64,000 nt of DNA from Streptomyces zingiberis (lineage in GTDB: Bacteria; Actinomycetota; Actinomycetes; Streptomycetales; Streptomycetaceae): NCBI RefSeq assembly GCF_012034935.1, contig NZ_JAATEN010000017.1, positions 62,001-126,000 of the forward strand. Direction: 5' to 3'. Position 1 is the stretch's first letter. Each line of letters begins with the position of its first letter. Positions 27,348 to 35,915 of this stretch are shown here, one piece after another. Under the pieces are notes generated by a model. The model made no database searches and was not told where the DNA came from. It saw only the letters and a program-made list of their open reading frames with translations. The translations under genes were made by a program, and so were the position numbers.

Positions 27348-28214
27348 TCAGCCGGAGGTGCCGGCCGACCAGTTCATCGCGTTGGCGGAGTACGTCCACG
27401 CGCCGGAGTCCGACCGGTCGTCGGCGGCGCCCGCGAAGACCGAGTCCGGCACGAGGGCGTAGGGGCCGGGGCGCTCCGTGTCGCTGCCCTCCGTCCCGCG
27501 GTCCGGCTTCGCGGCCGACGCGCCGTCACGGGCCGCGTGGCGGCCGGAGGACCGGTCGGCGTCGCGCTCGCGGGTCTCCTGGGCCTTCTCCTCGTCGGCG
27601 GCCTGGCCACGGTGCTTGCCGGCGCCAGCGGACGGGGAGCCGGACGGACTGGCACTGGGGCTGGGGCCGACCTCGATCACCCCGCCCAGCAGGCCGTCGG
27701 AGTCCTCGGGGGAGGCGGAGGGGGAGCCGCCGGGCTCCTGGGTGGGCTCGGGGGACGCGCTCGACGAGCCACCGTTGAGCAGCCCGCCGAGCAGGCCGCC
27801 CACCAGGCCGGTGGAGCCGTCCTTCCCGCTGGACTTGTCCCCCTTGACGAGTCCGGCGCTCGTCGCGCAGCCGGACCAGGCCCCCGGGCCCTCGGCCGCG
27901 AGCTGCTTCTCCGCGACCGCGATCTGCGCGTTGCGGCTGGCCTGGTCCGCGCTGGGCGCGTAGTTCAGGCCGCCGTAGCGCTCCCAGGCCTCCTGGGAGA
28001 ACTGCAGGCCGCCGTAACGGCCGTTGCCCGTGTCGGCGCTCCAGAGACCGCCGCTCTCGCACTCGGCGACCTTGTCCCAGGTGGCGCCGGAGGCGGCCTG
28101 CGCACCCGTGGCGGCGAGCAGCGGAATCGCGATCCCGGCACCCGTCACGCCGGCCGTGACGAAGATCGCCGGGGCCTGGCGCGGTCTGCGGTGTCTGCCG
28201 TTGCCGGAACGCAT
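27348..28214 (-). CDS. second Rpf-domain protein lacking LysM
   Basis: The 288-residue secreted protein has MRSGNGRHRRPRQAP followed by a signal peptide (AIFVTAGVTGAGIAIPLLAATGAQA). An Rpf domain follows (TWDKVAECESGGLWSADTGNGRYGGLQFSQEAWERYGGLNYAPSADQASRNAQIAVAEKQLAAEGPGAWSGC) with the catalytic Glu in CESGG. Beyond residue about 110 it is low-complexity: Gly-Leu repeats, Ser/Pro repeats and an acidic/basic stretch. It ends in DSVFAGAADDRSDSGAWTYSANAMNWSAGTSG with no LysM. Start ATG 28214 with AAAGG upstream. It lies in tandem upstream of the first rpf gene, which has its own leader. Confidence 0.88.
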   Translation of the reverse strand: MRSGNGRHRRPRQAPAIFVTAGVTGAGIAIPLLAATGAQAASGATWDKVAECESGGLWSADTGNGRYGGLQFSQEAWERYGGLNYAPSADQASRNAQIAVAEKQLAAEGPGAWSGCATSAGLVKGDKSSGKDGSTGLVGGLLGGLLNGGSSSASPEPTQEPGGSPSASPEDSDGLLGGVIEVGPSPSASPSGSPSAGAGKHRGQAADEEKAQETRERDADRSSGRHAARDGASAAKPDRGTEGSDTERPGPYALVPDSVFAGAADDRSDSGAWTYSANAMNWSAGTSG

Positions 28215-28341
28215 GGTGTGCCTTTCGCCGTGGACCGAAGGTCGGGGGTCCCGCAGAAAATAACGGCGGTCCACCACCCGTCACAAGCCGATGTCGTGGA
28301 GATCACGCGAAGATCACGGTGGTGGCCCGGTCAAGGTTCCG

Positions 28342-29721
28342 TCAGGTGACCGGCCCTGAGCGGGGCGTGGTCTCCGCGCCTCCACGGTACCCGGCGCTTC
28401 CGGGCACCGGCGCGGGGGTGTCCGGGGCGGGCGGGAGCACCCCCGCGGCCGGGGTGAAGGAGACCGGGAGCGTCCGCAGTCCGCGCATGATCAGGCCGCC
28501 GCGCCACCGGAGTTCCGCCGGGTCGGCGGCGAGGGCCAGATCGGGGAGGCGGCGCAGCAGGGTGGCCAGCGCGGTGCGCGCCTCCAGCCGGGCGAGCGGC
28601 GCGCCGAGGCAGTAGTGGATGCCGTGGCCGTAGCCGAGGTGCTGGTTGTCGGTCCGGGCCAGGTCGAGGGTGTCGGGGTCGGGGAAGCGCTCCGGGTCGC
28701 GGTCGGCCGCGGCGAGCACGACGAGGACGGGGTCGCCCGCCGCGATCCGCCGCCCGCCGACGGTGAGCGGCTCGGTGGCGAAGCGCCAGGTGGCGAGTTC
28801 CACCGGCCCGTCCCAGCGCAGCAGTTCCTCCACCCCGGTGGCCAGCAGCTCCGTCTCGCCGTCGGCCAGGGAGCGCTGGAGCCGGGTCCGCTGTCCCGGG
28901 TCGCGCAGCAGCGCGTAGACCCCGTTGCCGATCAGGTTCACGGTGGTCTCGAAGCCGGCGAACAGGAGGATGAAGGCCATGGCGGCGGCCTCGCTCTCGG
29001 TGAGGTGCTCCCCGTGGTCGCTCGCCCGGATCAGACCGGAGATGAGGTCCTCGTCCGGGTCCGCCACCGGTCCCAGCGCCGCCCGCTTGCGGTGGATCAG
29101 CTCGCCGAGATAGTCCCGCATCTTCCGCACGGAACGGCCAACGCCGCCGCGCGGGGCCCGCCCGCCGGGGCCGGAGTGACGCATCATCATGCCGGCCCAG
29201 TCGCGGAAGTCGTCCTGGTCCTCGCGGGGGACGCCGAGCAGGTCACAGATGGCGAAGATGGGCAGCGGGAAGGCGAAGTCGTGGATGAGATCGGCCTCCC
29301 CGCGGGCCGCGAAACCGTCGATGAGCCGGTCGGTCAGCTCCCGCACCCGGGGCTCGAACGCGGCCACCCGGCGGGGGGTGAACGCCTTGGCCACCAGCCG
29401 CCGCAGCCGGGTGTGGTCGGGCGGGTCGATGTTGAGCAGATGGGTCATGAGATCGGCGCCGCGCTCGCCGGGGATGCCGACCTTGCCCTTGGCGTGCGCC
29501 GTCTCGGAATGGTGCGCCGGGTTCTTCGACAGCCGGGCGTCGGCGAGGGCCTGCCGCGCGTCGGCGTACCGGGTCACCAGCCACGCCTCCACCCCGCTGG
29601 GCAGGGTGGTGCGGTGCACGGGGCTGTGCTCGCGCAGCCAGGCGTACGCCGGGTAGGGGTCGTCGGCGAACTCCTTGCCGAAGAGGGTGTGCGGGCAGCG
29701 GGCGTCGGTCGTCTCGGGCAC
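28342..29721 (-). CDS. cytochrome P450
   Basis: The 459-residue soluble P450 has the I-helix oxygen-binding motif FAGFETTVN, the K-helix E-L-L-R in VEELLRWDGPVE, and the heme loop YGHGIHYCLGAPLARLE with the ligand Cys. It resembles the CYP107-like group of actinobacterial P450s. No ferredoxin or biosynthetic neighbour is adjacent, so it must borrow redox partners and its substrate is unknown. A proline/glycine tail of about 40 residues follows the core. Start ATG at 29721 gives the normal length. Confidence 0.93.
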   Translation of the reverse strand: MPETTDARCPHTLFGKEFADDPYPAYAWLREHSPVHRTTLPSGVEAWLVTRYADARQALADARLSKNPAHHSETAHAKGKVGIPGERGADLMTHLLNIDPPDHTRLRRLVAKAFTPRRVAAFEPRVRELTDRLIDGFAARGEADLIHDFAFPLPIFAICDLLGVPREDQDDFRDWAGMMMRHSGPGGRAPRGGVGRSVRKMRDYLGELIHRKRAALGPVADPDEDLISGLIRASDHGEHLTESEAAAMAFILLFAGFETTVNLIGNGVYALLRDPGQRTRLQRSLADGETELLATGVEELLRWDGPVELATWRFATEPLTVGGRRIAAGDPVLVVLAAADRDPERFPDPDTLDLARTDNQHLGYGHGIHYCLGAPLARLEARTALATLLRRLPDLALAADPAELRWRGGLIMRGLRTLPVSFTPAAGVLPPAPDTPAPVPGSAGYRGGAETTPRSGPVT

Positions 29722-29841
29722 GCCCCCGACCGTACCGGCAGGTCACGGACGCGCCGGTGCCGGGCGGGCCCGCCGTGGCCGGTGCGCGCCGGGGCGGGCC
29801 GGCCGTGGTGATGTCCCCCGCGTCCGCCCCGGCGGCGGGTG

Positions 29842-30276
29842 TCAGCCCGTGCCGTGGCCGCTGCCGCCGCGGTCCCAGGCCGGGCGCTCGGGGGCGGGAC
29901 CGCCGGCCTCGCCGCTGCCGGGCGCCTCCTCCTCCACGCCGTAGGGCCCCAGCTCGTGCGGGAGGCGCCGCTTGCCCTCCGGGGGCAGTTCCGGCGAGTG
30001 CTCGCGGTGGCCCTCGACCACGTCACCCGTGCCCGTCGCGTCCTGGTGCCCCGGCCCGTGGTCGGGAGCCGTGCGGTGGCCGTACTCCTCGCGTGTCTGC
30101 CAGGCGCCGGCGCGCTGCTGCTGCCCCTTCGGCACGCCGGGCTCGCGCGCCTTCTGCCGCCGGCCGAACGCCACGGCCCCGATCAGGAGGCCCACCACGC
30201 CCAGCCCGATCAGCAGAGGGCCGAGCCCCACCCAGAGGTCCTTCGCCGCCGCGATCTCCAAGCTCAGCTGATACAT
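29842..30276 (-). CDS. single-pass membrane protein, DUF6479-like
   Basis: The 144-residue protein has a short N-terminus then one transmembrane helix (LWVGLGPLLIGLGVVGLLIGAVAFGRRQKAREP). The cytoplasmic tail is hydrophilic, His/Gly/Glu/Pro-rich and probably disordered, with a conserved-looking RREPG... and LPPEGKRRLPHELGPYG motif. This corresponds to small Streptomyces membrane proteins annotated as DUF6479. Function unknown. Confidence 0.75.
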   Translation of the reverse strand: MYQLSLEIAAAKDLWVGLGPLLIGLGVVGLLIGAVAFGRRQKAREPGVPKGQQQRAGAWQTREEYGHRTAPDHGPGHQDATGTGDVVEGHREHSPELPPEGKRRLPHELGPYGVEEEAPGSGEAGGPAPERPAWDRGGSGHGTG

Positions 30277-30361
30277 GATCCCCGGGTACCCGCCCCGAAG
30301 GGGGTCAATCCGGGCGCCCCGGGGACCACGGCGGGCTCGCGGGAGCGGCGGGCCCGGGGAA

Positions 30362-31501
30362 TCAGGCGGGGCGCTCCGCCGCGCGGATCGCGTCGCGGTA
30401 GGCGCGGGACGTGGCGCGGAGCGCGGACTCCGGGTCGGTGCCGGCCGCCTCGGCGCGCGCCGCCAGGTCCAGCAGCGCCGCTCCGAAACGGGCGCTGGCG
30501 GTGTCCGGTCCGGCGTCCGGTCCGGCGTCCGCCTCCGGCGCCGCGGGCAGGGGCACGTCCAGCCCGGCGGTGCGGGCCCGGGCGGCCAGCTTGGCGGCCA
30601 GGGCGAGCGCGGGCTGTCCGAGCGGGATGCCCTCGGTGACCGAATCCCGGCGCTTCTCGACCGCCTTGGTCCGCAGCCAGTGCGCCTTGACCTCTTCCGG
30701 CGTCTCGGCGGTCTCCTCGCCGAAGATGTGCGGGTGACGGTGGACGAGCTTGTCCACGATGGTTCCCGCCACGTCGTCGATGGAGAACGGCTCCGTCTCG
30801 TCCTCCTCCGCGATCCGGGCGTGGAAGACCACCTGGAGGAGCACGTCGCCCAGCTCCTCGCGGAGCGCCTGCCGGTCCCCGTCCTCGATCGCCTCGACCA
30901 GCTCGTACGCCTCCTCGATGGCGTACTTGACCAGGCCCTCGGCGGTCTGCCGGCTGCTCCACGGGCACGCGGCGCGGATCGTGTCCATCACCTGCACCAG
31001 GTCCAGCAGCCGGGCGCCCGGCAGGTCGTAGGAGGCGGGCAGGAGCTCCAGCTCGGGCATCCGGAACCGGCCGGAGCCGGCGAGCCGGGCGAGGCCGTCG
31101 GTCAGCCGGGGATCTCCCTCCCCCGCGGGGAGGACGACGACCGTGCGGCCACCCGCCACCGGGCCGGCCGGCTCCCCGGTCCCCGTGTCCCCCGTGTCCC
31201 CCGTGTCCCCCGTGTCCCCCGTGTCCCCCGTGTCCCCCGTGCAGTAGGCGACCAGTTCCTCCGCGGACGGCGGCTCCTCACCGGACTCCACCGCGATGCC
31301 CGCCTCGCGCAGATACGGAAGCTGCGGATGGTCCGGGTCGGGGCAGAGCACGCGGTCGGCCGCGCGCAGGACGCTCCAGGCGGGCCAGGAGAGCAGGCCC
31401 GGGGCGACCCGGTGGCTGGTGGTGAGGAGGACGATACGGCCGTGGGCGGCCGGTGCGGCGGGCCCGGGGGCCGCTGTCGGATCCTGCGTCGCGTCGGTCA
31501 C
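30362..31501 (-). CDS. mazG: MazG family nucleoside triphosphate pyrophosphohydrolase
   Basis: The 379-residue protein hydrolyses NTPs to NMP and pyrophosphate. The MazG core runs from about residue 165: LLDLVQVMDTIRAACPWSSRQTAEGLVKYAIEEAYELVEAIEDGD, then LREELGDVLLQVVFHARIAEE, with the Mg-binding E-E-x-x-E and E-x-x-D motifs. The N-terminal extension of about 160 residues is actinobacteria-specific and contains a Gly-Asp-Thr tandem (see repeat at 31185). The C-terminus includes an Ala/Pro insertion. It is followed by a surA-like gene upstream, the same order as in related genomes. Confidence 0.92.
   Translation of the reverse strand: MTDATQDPTAAPGPAAPAAHGRIVLLTTSHRVAPGLLSWPAWSVLRAADRVLCPDPDHPQLPYLREAGIAVESGEEPPSAEELVAYCTGDTGDTGDTGDTGDTGDTGTGEPAGPVAGGRTVVVLPAGEGDPRLTDGLARLAGSGRFRMPELELLPASYDLPGARLLDLVQVMDTIRAACPWSSRQTAEGLVKYAIEEAYELVEAIEDGDRQALREELGDVLLQVVFHARIAEEDETEPFSIDDVAGTIVDKLVHRHPHIFGEETAETPEEVKAHWLRTKAVEKRRDSVTEGIPLGQPALALAAKLAARARTAGLDVPLPAAPEADAGPDAGPDTASARFGAALLDLAARAEAAGTDPESALRATSRAYRDAIRAAERPA
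31185..31241. repeat. 9-bp coding tandem repeat (Gly-Asp-Thr array) inside mazG
   Basis: GTGTCCCCC occurs six times in perfect tandem from 31185 to 31238, plus a further GTG. Read on the coding strand it gives repeated GDT tripeptides at about residues 88-106, ahead of the catalytic core. The in-frame 9-bp period means copy number can change without frameshift. Confidence 0.9.
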
Positions 31502-31673
31502 GGCATCGAACGTAACCCACCACGCGGGGGCGTCCGGCGCCGGTGGTCACCGCCCGCGGCTCCCCCGGCTCCCCCGGCGAGCACGGCCACCGGGTGGTGC
31601 GGCGCGTCGACCGGGCGCCGCCCCCGCCGGGGCGGGCGGCGGCGTCACGAGGCGGCGGGCGGCGGGTGGGCCG

Positions 31674-32315
31674 TCAGGACTGGCGGGCCGCCTCCGGGGT
31701 CGGCTTCAGCCAGGACTCCTGGACGGAGTCGAGCAGCACCTGCTTGTCGTTCCACTTGCCGAAGCGCGGGTTGACCTGGACGTTCATGCTCTTCGACGCC
31801 TTCTGGAGCGCCTCGACGACCTTCTGCTGGCCCTGCGGGCTGGTGCGGTCCGCACCCATGCTCTCCGCCAGCTTGTCCATGAGCACCTGGTTGCGCAGCG
31901 TCTCCTCCAGCATCGCGGGGCCGATGGAGTACTGCTGGAGCCACATCTCGCGCAGCCGGTCGGCGCCGCCGGCGGCCTCCTCCGCCTGGCCGCGGATCCG
32001 CTGGACCTCGGCCCGGCTGGCGCTCACCCCGGCGTCCGCGGCGGCCCGGGCCAGCACCTTGTCGAAGATCATGCTGTTGAGGGTGGAACGGCTGAGCCGT
32101 CCCGTGCCGGAGATGAGCGCCTTGGCGTCCCGCGACTCGCCCTGGGCCGCCCGGACGTCCGCCACCTGCGCCTGGACCTGGGAGACGGTGATCCGGTCGC
32201 CGTCCACCACGGCCGCGGACCCCGGATGTGTGTCGTCACCACAGCCCGTGAGCAGCGGCGTCGCGGCCATCAGCGCGACGGCGGAGAGGGAGAGGACGGA
32301 CCGGCGGCGGTGCAT
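31674..32315 (-). CDS. SurA N-terminal domain lipoprotein (chaperone-like)
   Basis: The 213-residue exported protein has MHRRRSVLSLSAVALMAATPLLTGC, a lipoprotein signal with lipobox LTGC. The body GSAAVVDGDRITVSQVQAQVADVRAAQG followed by helical segments matches the SurA/peptidyl-prolyl-isomerase N-terminal domain, without a parvulin domain. It would act outside the membrane in folding or as an accessory to secretion. It is upstream of mazG in the same direction, with a 172-bp gap. Confidence 0.88.
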   Translation of the reverse strand: MHRRRSVLSLSAVALMAATPLLTGCGDDTHPGSAAVVDGDRITVSQVQAQVADVRAAQGESRDAKALISGTGRLSRSTLNSMIFDKVLARAAADAGVSASRAEVQRIRGQAEEAAGGADRLREMWLQQYSIGPAMLEETLRNQVLMDKLAESMGADRTSPQGQQKVVEALQKASKSMNVQVNPRFGKWNDKQVLLDSVQESWLKPTPEAARQS

Positions 32316-32510
32316 GGAGCCTCCAGGCTTCGGGACTCCCGGCCCGGGCGGGGCGGGGAGGGCGGGCCGTGCTGCGGCGGACGATCGGTGCGGTGATCGA
32401 TATTAGGTAGTCGGCGCGGCGGGAACCAGCACTTCTTCCGGACTCTTCTCGGATCCGCGTGACCGGCCCGCGGCGGGGCCTCCCCCGGCCGCTCCGGGGC
32501 CGTCGGATCG

Positions 32511-32572
32511 GAGCCGACGGGCCGGGGCCGACGGGCCGCAGCCACCGGGCCGGGGCCGACGGGCCGAGCCCG
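32511..32572. repeat. GCCGACGGGCC direct repeats in a 646-bp intergenic region
   Basis: Three copies of GCCGACGGGCCG lie within about 60 bp. The surrounding gap 32316-32961, between divergent surA and the acyltransferase, holds no gene I can support. It should contain both promoters; TATTAGGT near 32401 is the only AT-rich stretch. Confidence 0.55.
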
Positions 32573-32961
32573 CCCGAGTCCCGTGCCGGTCCTGCCCGGC
32601 CCTGCCCGGCCCCGCCGTCCGCACGCCGTACCGCGCGGTGGCGGGCACGCCCGGCGTACCGCGCGATGAGGGCCACCCCCGGGGGGTCGCCGGTCCGGGC
32701 CCGTACCGGGTCAGGGGCGGCGACGCCGCTGGAGAGCCGTGAGCCGAGCGGCGCGAAGGCCCGGACCGGGTGCCGGAAAGCCGGAAAGCCGACGGGACCG
32801 GGGAACGACGCACGGCACGGAGGACCGGAGGACCGAAAGTTGGCCCGCCGTTCCCCTGGGCTTCGGCCGGGTGTCGCCGGGGCGCGGGAGTCTCGCCCTC
32901 CGGCGCGCGCCACCCCGCGCGCGCCGCCGTGCCCTCGTCGCCTCCCCTCCAGGTTGCCCCG

Positions 32962-34167
32962 TTGCCCTCCCAGGATCTGACCGCCGACGCCACCGCCGCC
33001 CCGGGATCCACCCCGGCCCCCGCCGGCCGGCCCACCGCGGACGCGCAGCCCACCGGCGCGGACCCGCGGCCCGCGCCCCCGGACCCCGCCGGCCCGGCCG
33101 GCCCGGCTCCCGTGTCGCCGGAGTCCGCACGTGCGGCCGGCTCCGCCGCGCCCCGCGAACACCGGTACGACATCGACCTCATCCGGCTGCTCTGCTCCTG
33201 CGGGGTGATCCTCGGCCATGTCGGCTCGGCGTTCATCGCGGCCGTGGCGCACGAGGAGGCGAACGGCCCGGCCGCGTACTGGGCGGGGATGACGGCGGAC
33301 GCGATCAGCCGCTTCGCGGTGCCGATGTACTTCGCCATCGCGGGCTGGGCCGTCCTGGTGGGCGCGCCCCCGCGGGACGGGCGGCGGGTGTGGCAGCGGA
33401 TCGTCAAGATCGGGATACCGCTGGCGGTGTGGACCGCCGTCTACCTCCTCTGGGGACGGCTGACCGGGAGCAACGAGGATCCGCTGCGCGAGCTGGCGCC
33501 GGCCTCGCTCCTCGCCTCCGTCCGCCCCGCCTACCACCTCTGGTACCTCTACACCTATCTTCCGGTGATCTCGCTGCTGGCGTGCGCCGCCCTCGTGCGC
33601 GCCGGCCGGCGGCCGTGGGGGCTCGCCGCCGGTCTGCTGGGGCTGGCCGTCGCGCCCCAGCTCCTGGCCGACCTGGGGGTGCTCACCGGCTGGGACATGC
33701 CCCGGTTCGGCTGGGGCTTCGTCGTGTACCAGATCGTGTACGCCGTCGTCGGGGCGCTGCTGTTCGCGCTGCCCGCCGGTGCCGCGGGGCGGCGGTGGCC
33801 CTGGGCCGTGGTGACCGTGGCCGCGGTGGGCGGGATCCTCTGGTACCAGCACGCGGTCCACTACGTGATCCCCAACGCGCATCTCCTCGTGGCACTCCTC
33901 CTCTTCGGGGCGCTGCTCTCGCTGCACCGGATCCGGGTGCCGGAGCGGCTGCGCCCGGCGCTGGGGAGACTGGCGGCCGCCGCGTACGGGGCCTACCTGG
34001 TGCATGTGCTGGTGATCGACGTGCTGGCGGAACCGGTGGTGTCCCCGCGGGCCGGCGTGGCGGGGGCGGCGCTGCTCACGGTCGCCCTCACCGTGGCGAC
34101 GGTGGTGGTCTCCTTCGGGGCCAGCCTGGCGTGGGGGCGGCTGGGGCTGCGGCGGTGGCTCGGCTGA
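32962..34167 (+). CDS. acyltransferase-3 family membrane protein
   Basis: The protein has about 401 residues. After a Pro/Ala/Gly-rich N-terminus of about 65 residues, the acyltransferase-3 signature YDIDLIRLLCSCGVILGHVGSAFI appears with the catalytic His region. Many transmembrane segments follow (FAVPMYFAIAGWAVLVG, IPLAVWTAVYLLWG, LLACAALV, WAVVTVAAVGGILW, LLVALLLFGALLSL, AYLVHVLVIDVLAE). These enzymes O-acylate cell-surface sugars or polyketides. The start is uncertain: TTG at 32962 has an AGG 8 nt upstream; GTG at 32929 is the alternative. The next gene is a glycosyltransferase, which suggests an envelope glycan role. Confidence 0.82.
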   Translation: MPSQDLTADATAAPGSTPAPAGRPTADAQPTGADPRPAPPDPAGPAGPAPVSPESARAAGSAAPREHRYDIDLIRLLCSCGVILGHVGSAFIAAVAHEEANGPAAYWAGMTADAISRFAVPMYFAIAGWAVLVGAPPRDGRRVWQRIVKIGIPLAVWTAVYLLWGRLTGSNEDPLRELAPASLLASVRPAYHLWYLYTYLPVISLLACAALVRAGRRPWGLAAGLLGLAVAPQLLADLGVLTGWDMPRFGWGFVVYQIVYAVVGALLFALPAGAAGRRWPWAVVTVAAVGGILWYQHAVHYVIPNAHLLVALLLFGALLSLHRIRVPERLRPALGRLAAAAYGAYLVHVLVIDVLAEPVVSPRAGVAGAALLTVALTVATVVVSFGASLAWGRLGLRRWLG

Positions 34168-34217
34168 GCGCTCGTCCACCGGAGTCCCGCGCCGGCGCGC
34201 GCTCCATCGCGCCCTCC

Positions 34218-34310
34218 CCGTGGCACCCCTGTGGCCAGGCCCCCGTGGCACCCCACTGTGGCCACCCTCCGTGGCACCCCACTGTGGCCACACTCCGTGG
34301 CCACGGTGCC
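34218..34310. repeat. 26-bp tandem repeat array with internal dyads
   Basis: The unit CCGTGGCACCCCACTGTGGC... occurs as one 25-bp variant copy, two nearly identical 26-bp copies (starting 34243 and 34269) and a partial copy to 34310. Each unit contains GTGGC and GCCAC, so hairpins can form within and between units. It occupies the start of the 661-bp gap between the acyltransferase and glycosyltransferase genes. Confidence 0.85.
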
Positions 34311-34511
34311 GGGCGAGCCGCACGCCCCGTGTCCCCGCCCTGCCACCGCCGGCTCCCGCCAACCGCCGGCCCCTGCCGGCGCACCCCTGCCACCACCGGC
34401 CCCGGCGCCGGTTCCGCGGGCCGCCGCCCGCCGCACCGACCCGACACCCGGCGTTCACCCGCCGCTCCCCGGGACGCCATCCGGCGGGGCCGCCGTTTCC
34501 CTACGGTTCCC

Positions 34512-34704
34512 CTGGTGCCGTGGCCGGGAAGGGGTGCCGGGAAGCGCGCGCCCCACATGGCGCGTCGCGCGGCGGAGTCCCACCCGTCCACCGGGCGTGC
34601 CCGGATGACGCGGGGACGCGGCGCGCGGGCATCCCGGCCGGAGGCCCGGGAGAACGCCGCACCGGACGCCGCGAGCCGGTGTCCCTCCCCGGCCACGGCA
34701 CCAG
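34512..34704. repeat. 17-bp perfect inverted repeat with 159-bp spacer
   Basis: CTGGTGCCGTGGCCGGG at 34512-34528 is exactly complementary to 34688-34704. The DNA between shows no coding signal. The arms could be remnants of a mobile sequence or form a long-range stem in the glycosyltransferase leader. Confidence 0.6.
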
Positions 34705-34828
34705 CGCCCCGCCGGGGACACCCGGCCGCGGCCCCCGCGCCGCACACCCCGACCCCCGCCCCGAGAACCCCGACCCCGGGCGGCGCCACCGCGGCGCGCC
34801 ACCGAACCCCGACAAGGCAGACAGACCG

Positions 34829-35866
34829 TTGACCAAGCTCTCCGTCATAGTCCCCTGCTACAACGTCGAGCGTTATCTGCCCGACACCTTGCACAGCCTG
34901 GCCGCCAACGCCGCGGAGCACATCGAGTTCATCCTCGTCGACGACCACTCGACGGACGCCACGTCCGAGATCCTCGACCGCGCCCGCCGGACCCTGCCCC
35001 GCGCCACGGTGATCCGGCAGCCGGAGAACGGCGGCATCTCCCACGCCCGCAACACCGGGCTCGCGGCGGCGAGCGGACGGTACGTCACCTTCCTGGACGG
35101 GGACGACTGGTACGGCCGCGGCCACCTCGACGACCTGCTCTCCGCCGCGGAGTCGCTGGGCTGTGACTTCGTCCGCACCGACCACGTCCAGTGCACCGGC
35201 ACCACCCGGGTGGTGCGCCGCGCCCCCGCCCCGGTGCGCGGCACCGTCGTCCACCCCCGGGACACCATCACCCCGGCGCACAGGGAGACGATGGTGGACT
35301 ACCCCTTCGTCTGGGCGGGCGTCTACCACCGGCGGCTCTTCGAGGACGGGGCGCTGCGCTTCGACACCGGGCTGCGCACCGCCGAGGACCGGCTGTGGAC
35401 CTGGCGGCTGTATCTCGCCGCCGAGACGAGCGCGACCGTCGGCCTGCTCGGCGTCTTCTACCGGCGCGGGGTCACCACCTCCCTCACCCAGATCCTCGAC
35501 GAACGCCAGCTCGACTTCCTCCCCGCCCACGACGCGATGCTCGAACTGGTGCTGGCCGACCCGGAGCGGGACCGCTTCCTGCCCAAGGTCGTGCGCACGT
35601 ACTGCGCGCTGATCGCCTTCCACCTGGCGAAGGCCGGCCGCTACCAGCCGCGCGTGGCGCGGCGGCTGAAGCGGGAGGCCGCGGCGGCGCTGGGCCGGAT
35701 GCCGGAGGACGTCCTGGAGCGGACGCTGGCGGAGATCGGCCCGGAGCGCGCGCGGCTGCTCGACGGCCTCCGGCCGGGCGGGGCACGGGGCCGCCGCGGT
35801 GGCCGGGGACCGGCCGGCACCACGGGGGACGCGGAGGCCGGCCGGGTACCGGTGTCCCGGGCCTGA
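34829..35866 (+). CDS. family 2 glycosyltransferase
   Basis: The 345-residue GT-A enzyme opens TKLSVIVPCYNVERYLPDTLHSL and has the nucleotide-sugar DDHSTDAT motif. RNTGLAAASGRYVTFLDGDDWY follows, with the metal-binding DxD (DGDD). Later RTAEDRLWTWRLYLA is the ED-x-x-W-type catalytic-base region. No transmembrane segment is seen. The start is TTG at 34829 with AAGG upstream; the upstream open frame is not protein-like. It likely transfers sugar to an envelope polymer or lipid carrier; acceptor unknown. Confidence 0.88.
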   Translation: MTKLSVIVPCYNVERYLPDTLHSLAANAAEHIEFILVDDHSTDATSEILDRARRTLPRATVIRQPENGGISHARNTGLAAASGRYVTFLDGDDWYGRGHLDDLLSAAESLGCDFVRTDHVQCTGTTRVVRRAPAPVRGTVVHPRDTITPAHRETMVDYPFVWAGVYHRRLFEDGALRFDTGLRTAEDRLWTWRLYLAAETSATVGLLGVFYRRGVTTSLTQILDERQLDFLPAHDAMLELVLADPERDRFLPKVVRTYCALIAFHLAKAGRYQPRVARRLKREAAAALGRMPEDVLERTLAEIGPERARLLDGLRPGGARGRRGGRGPAGTTGDAEAGRVPVSRA

Positions 35867-35915
35867 TCCCGGGGCCGGCCCGGCACCCGGCCCGGCGCCC
35901 GGATCCGGCCTGGGT

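Noticed and set aside
31185..31241. CRISPR-like array
   Set aside because: Short perfect 9-bp tandem units without spacers, inside a coding sequence.
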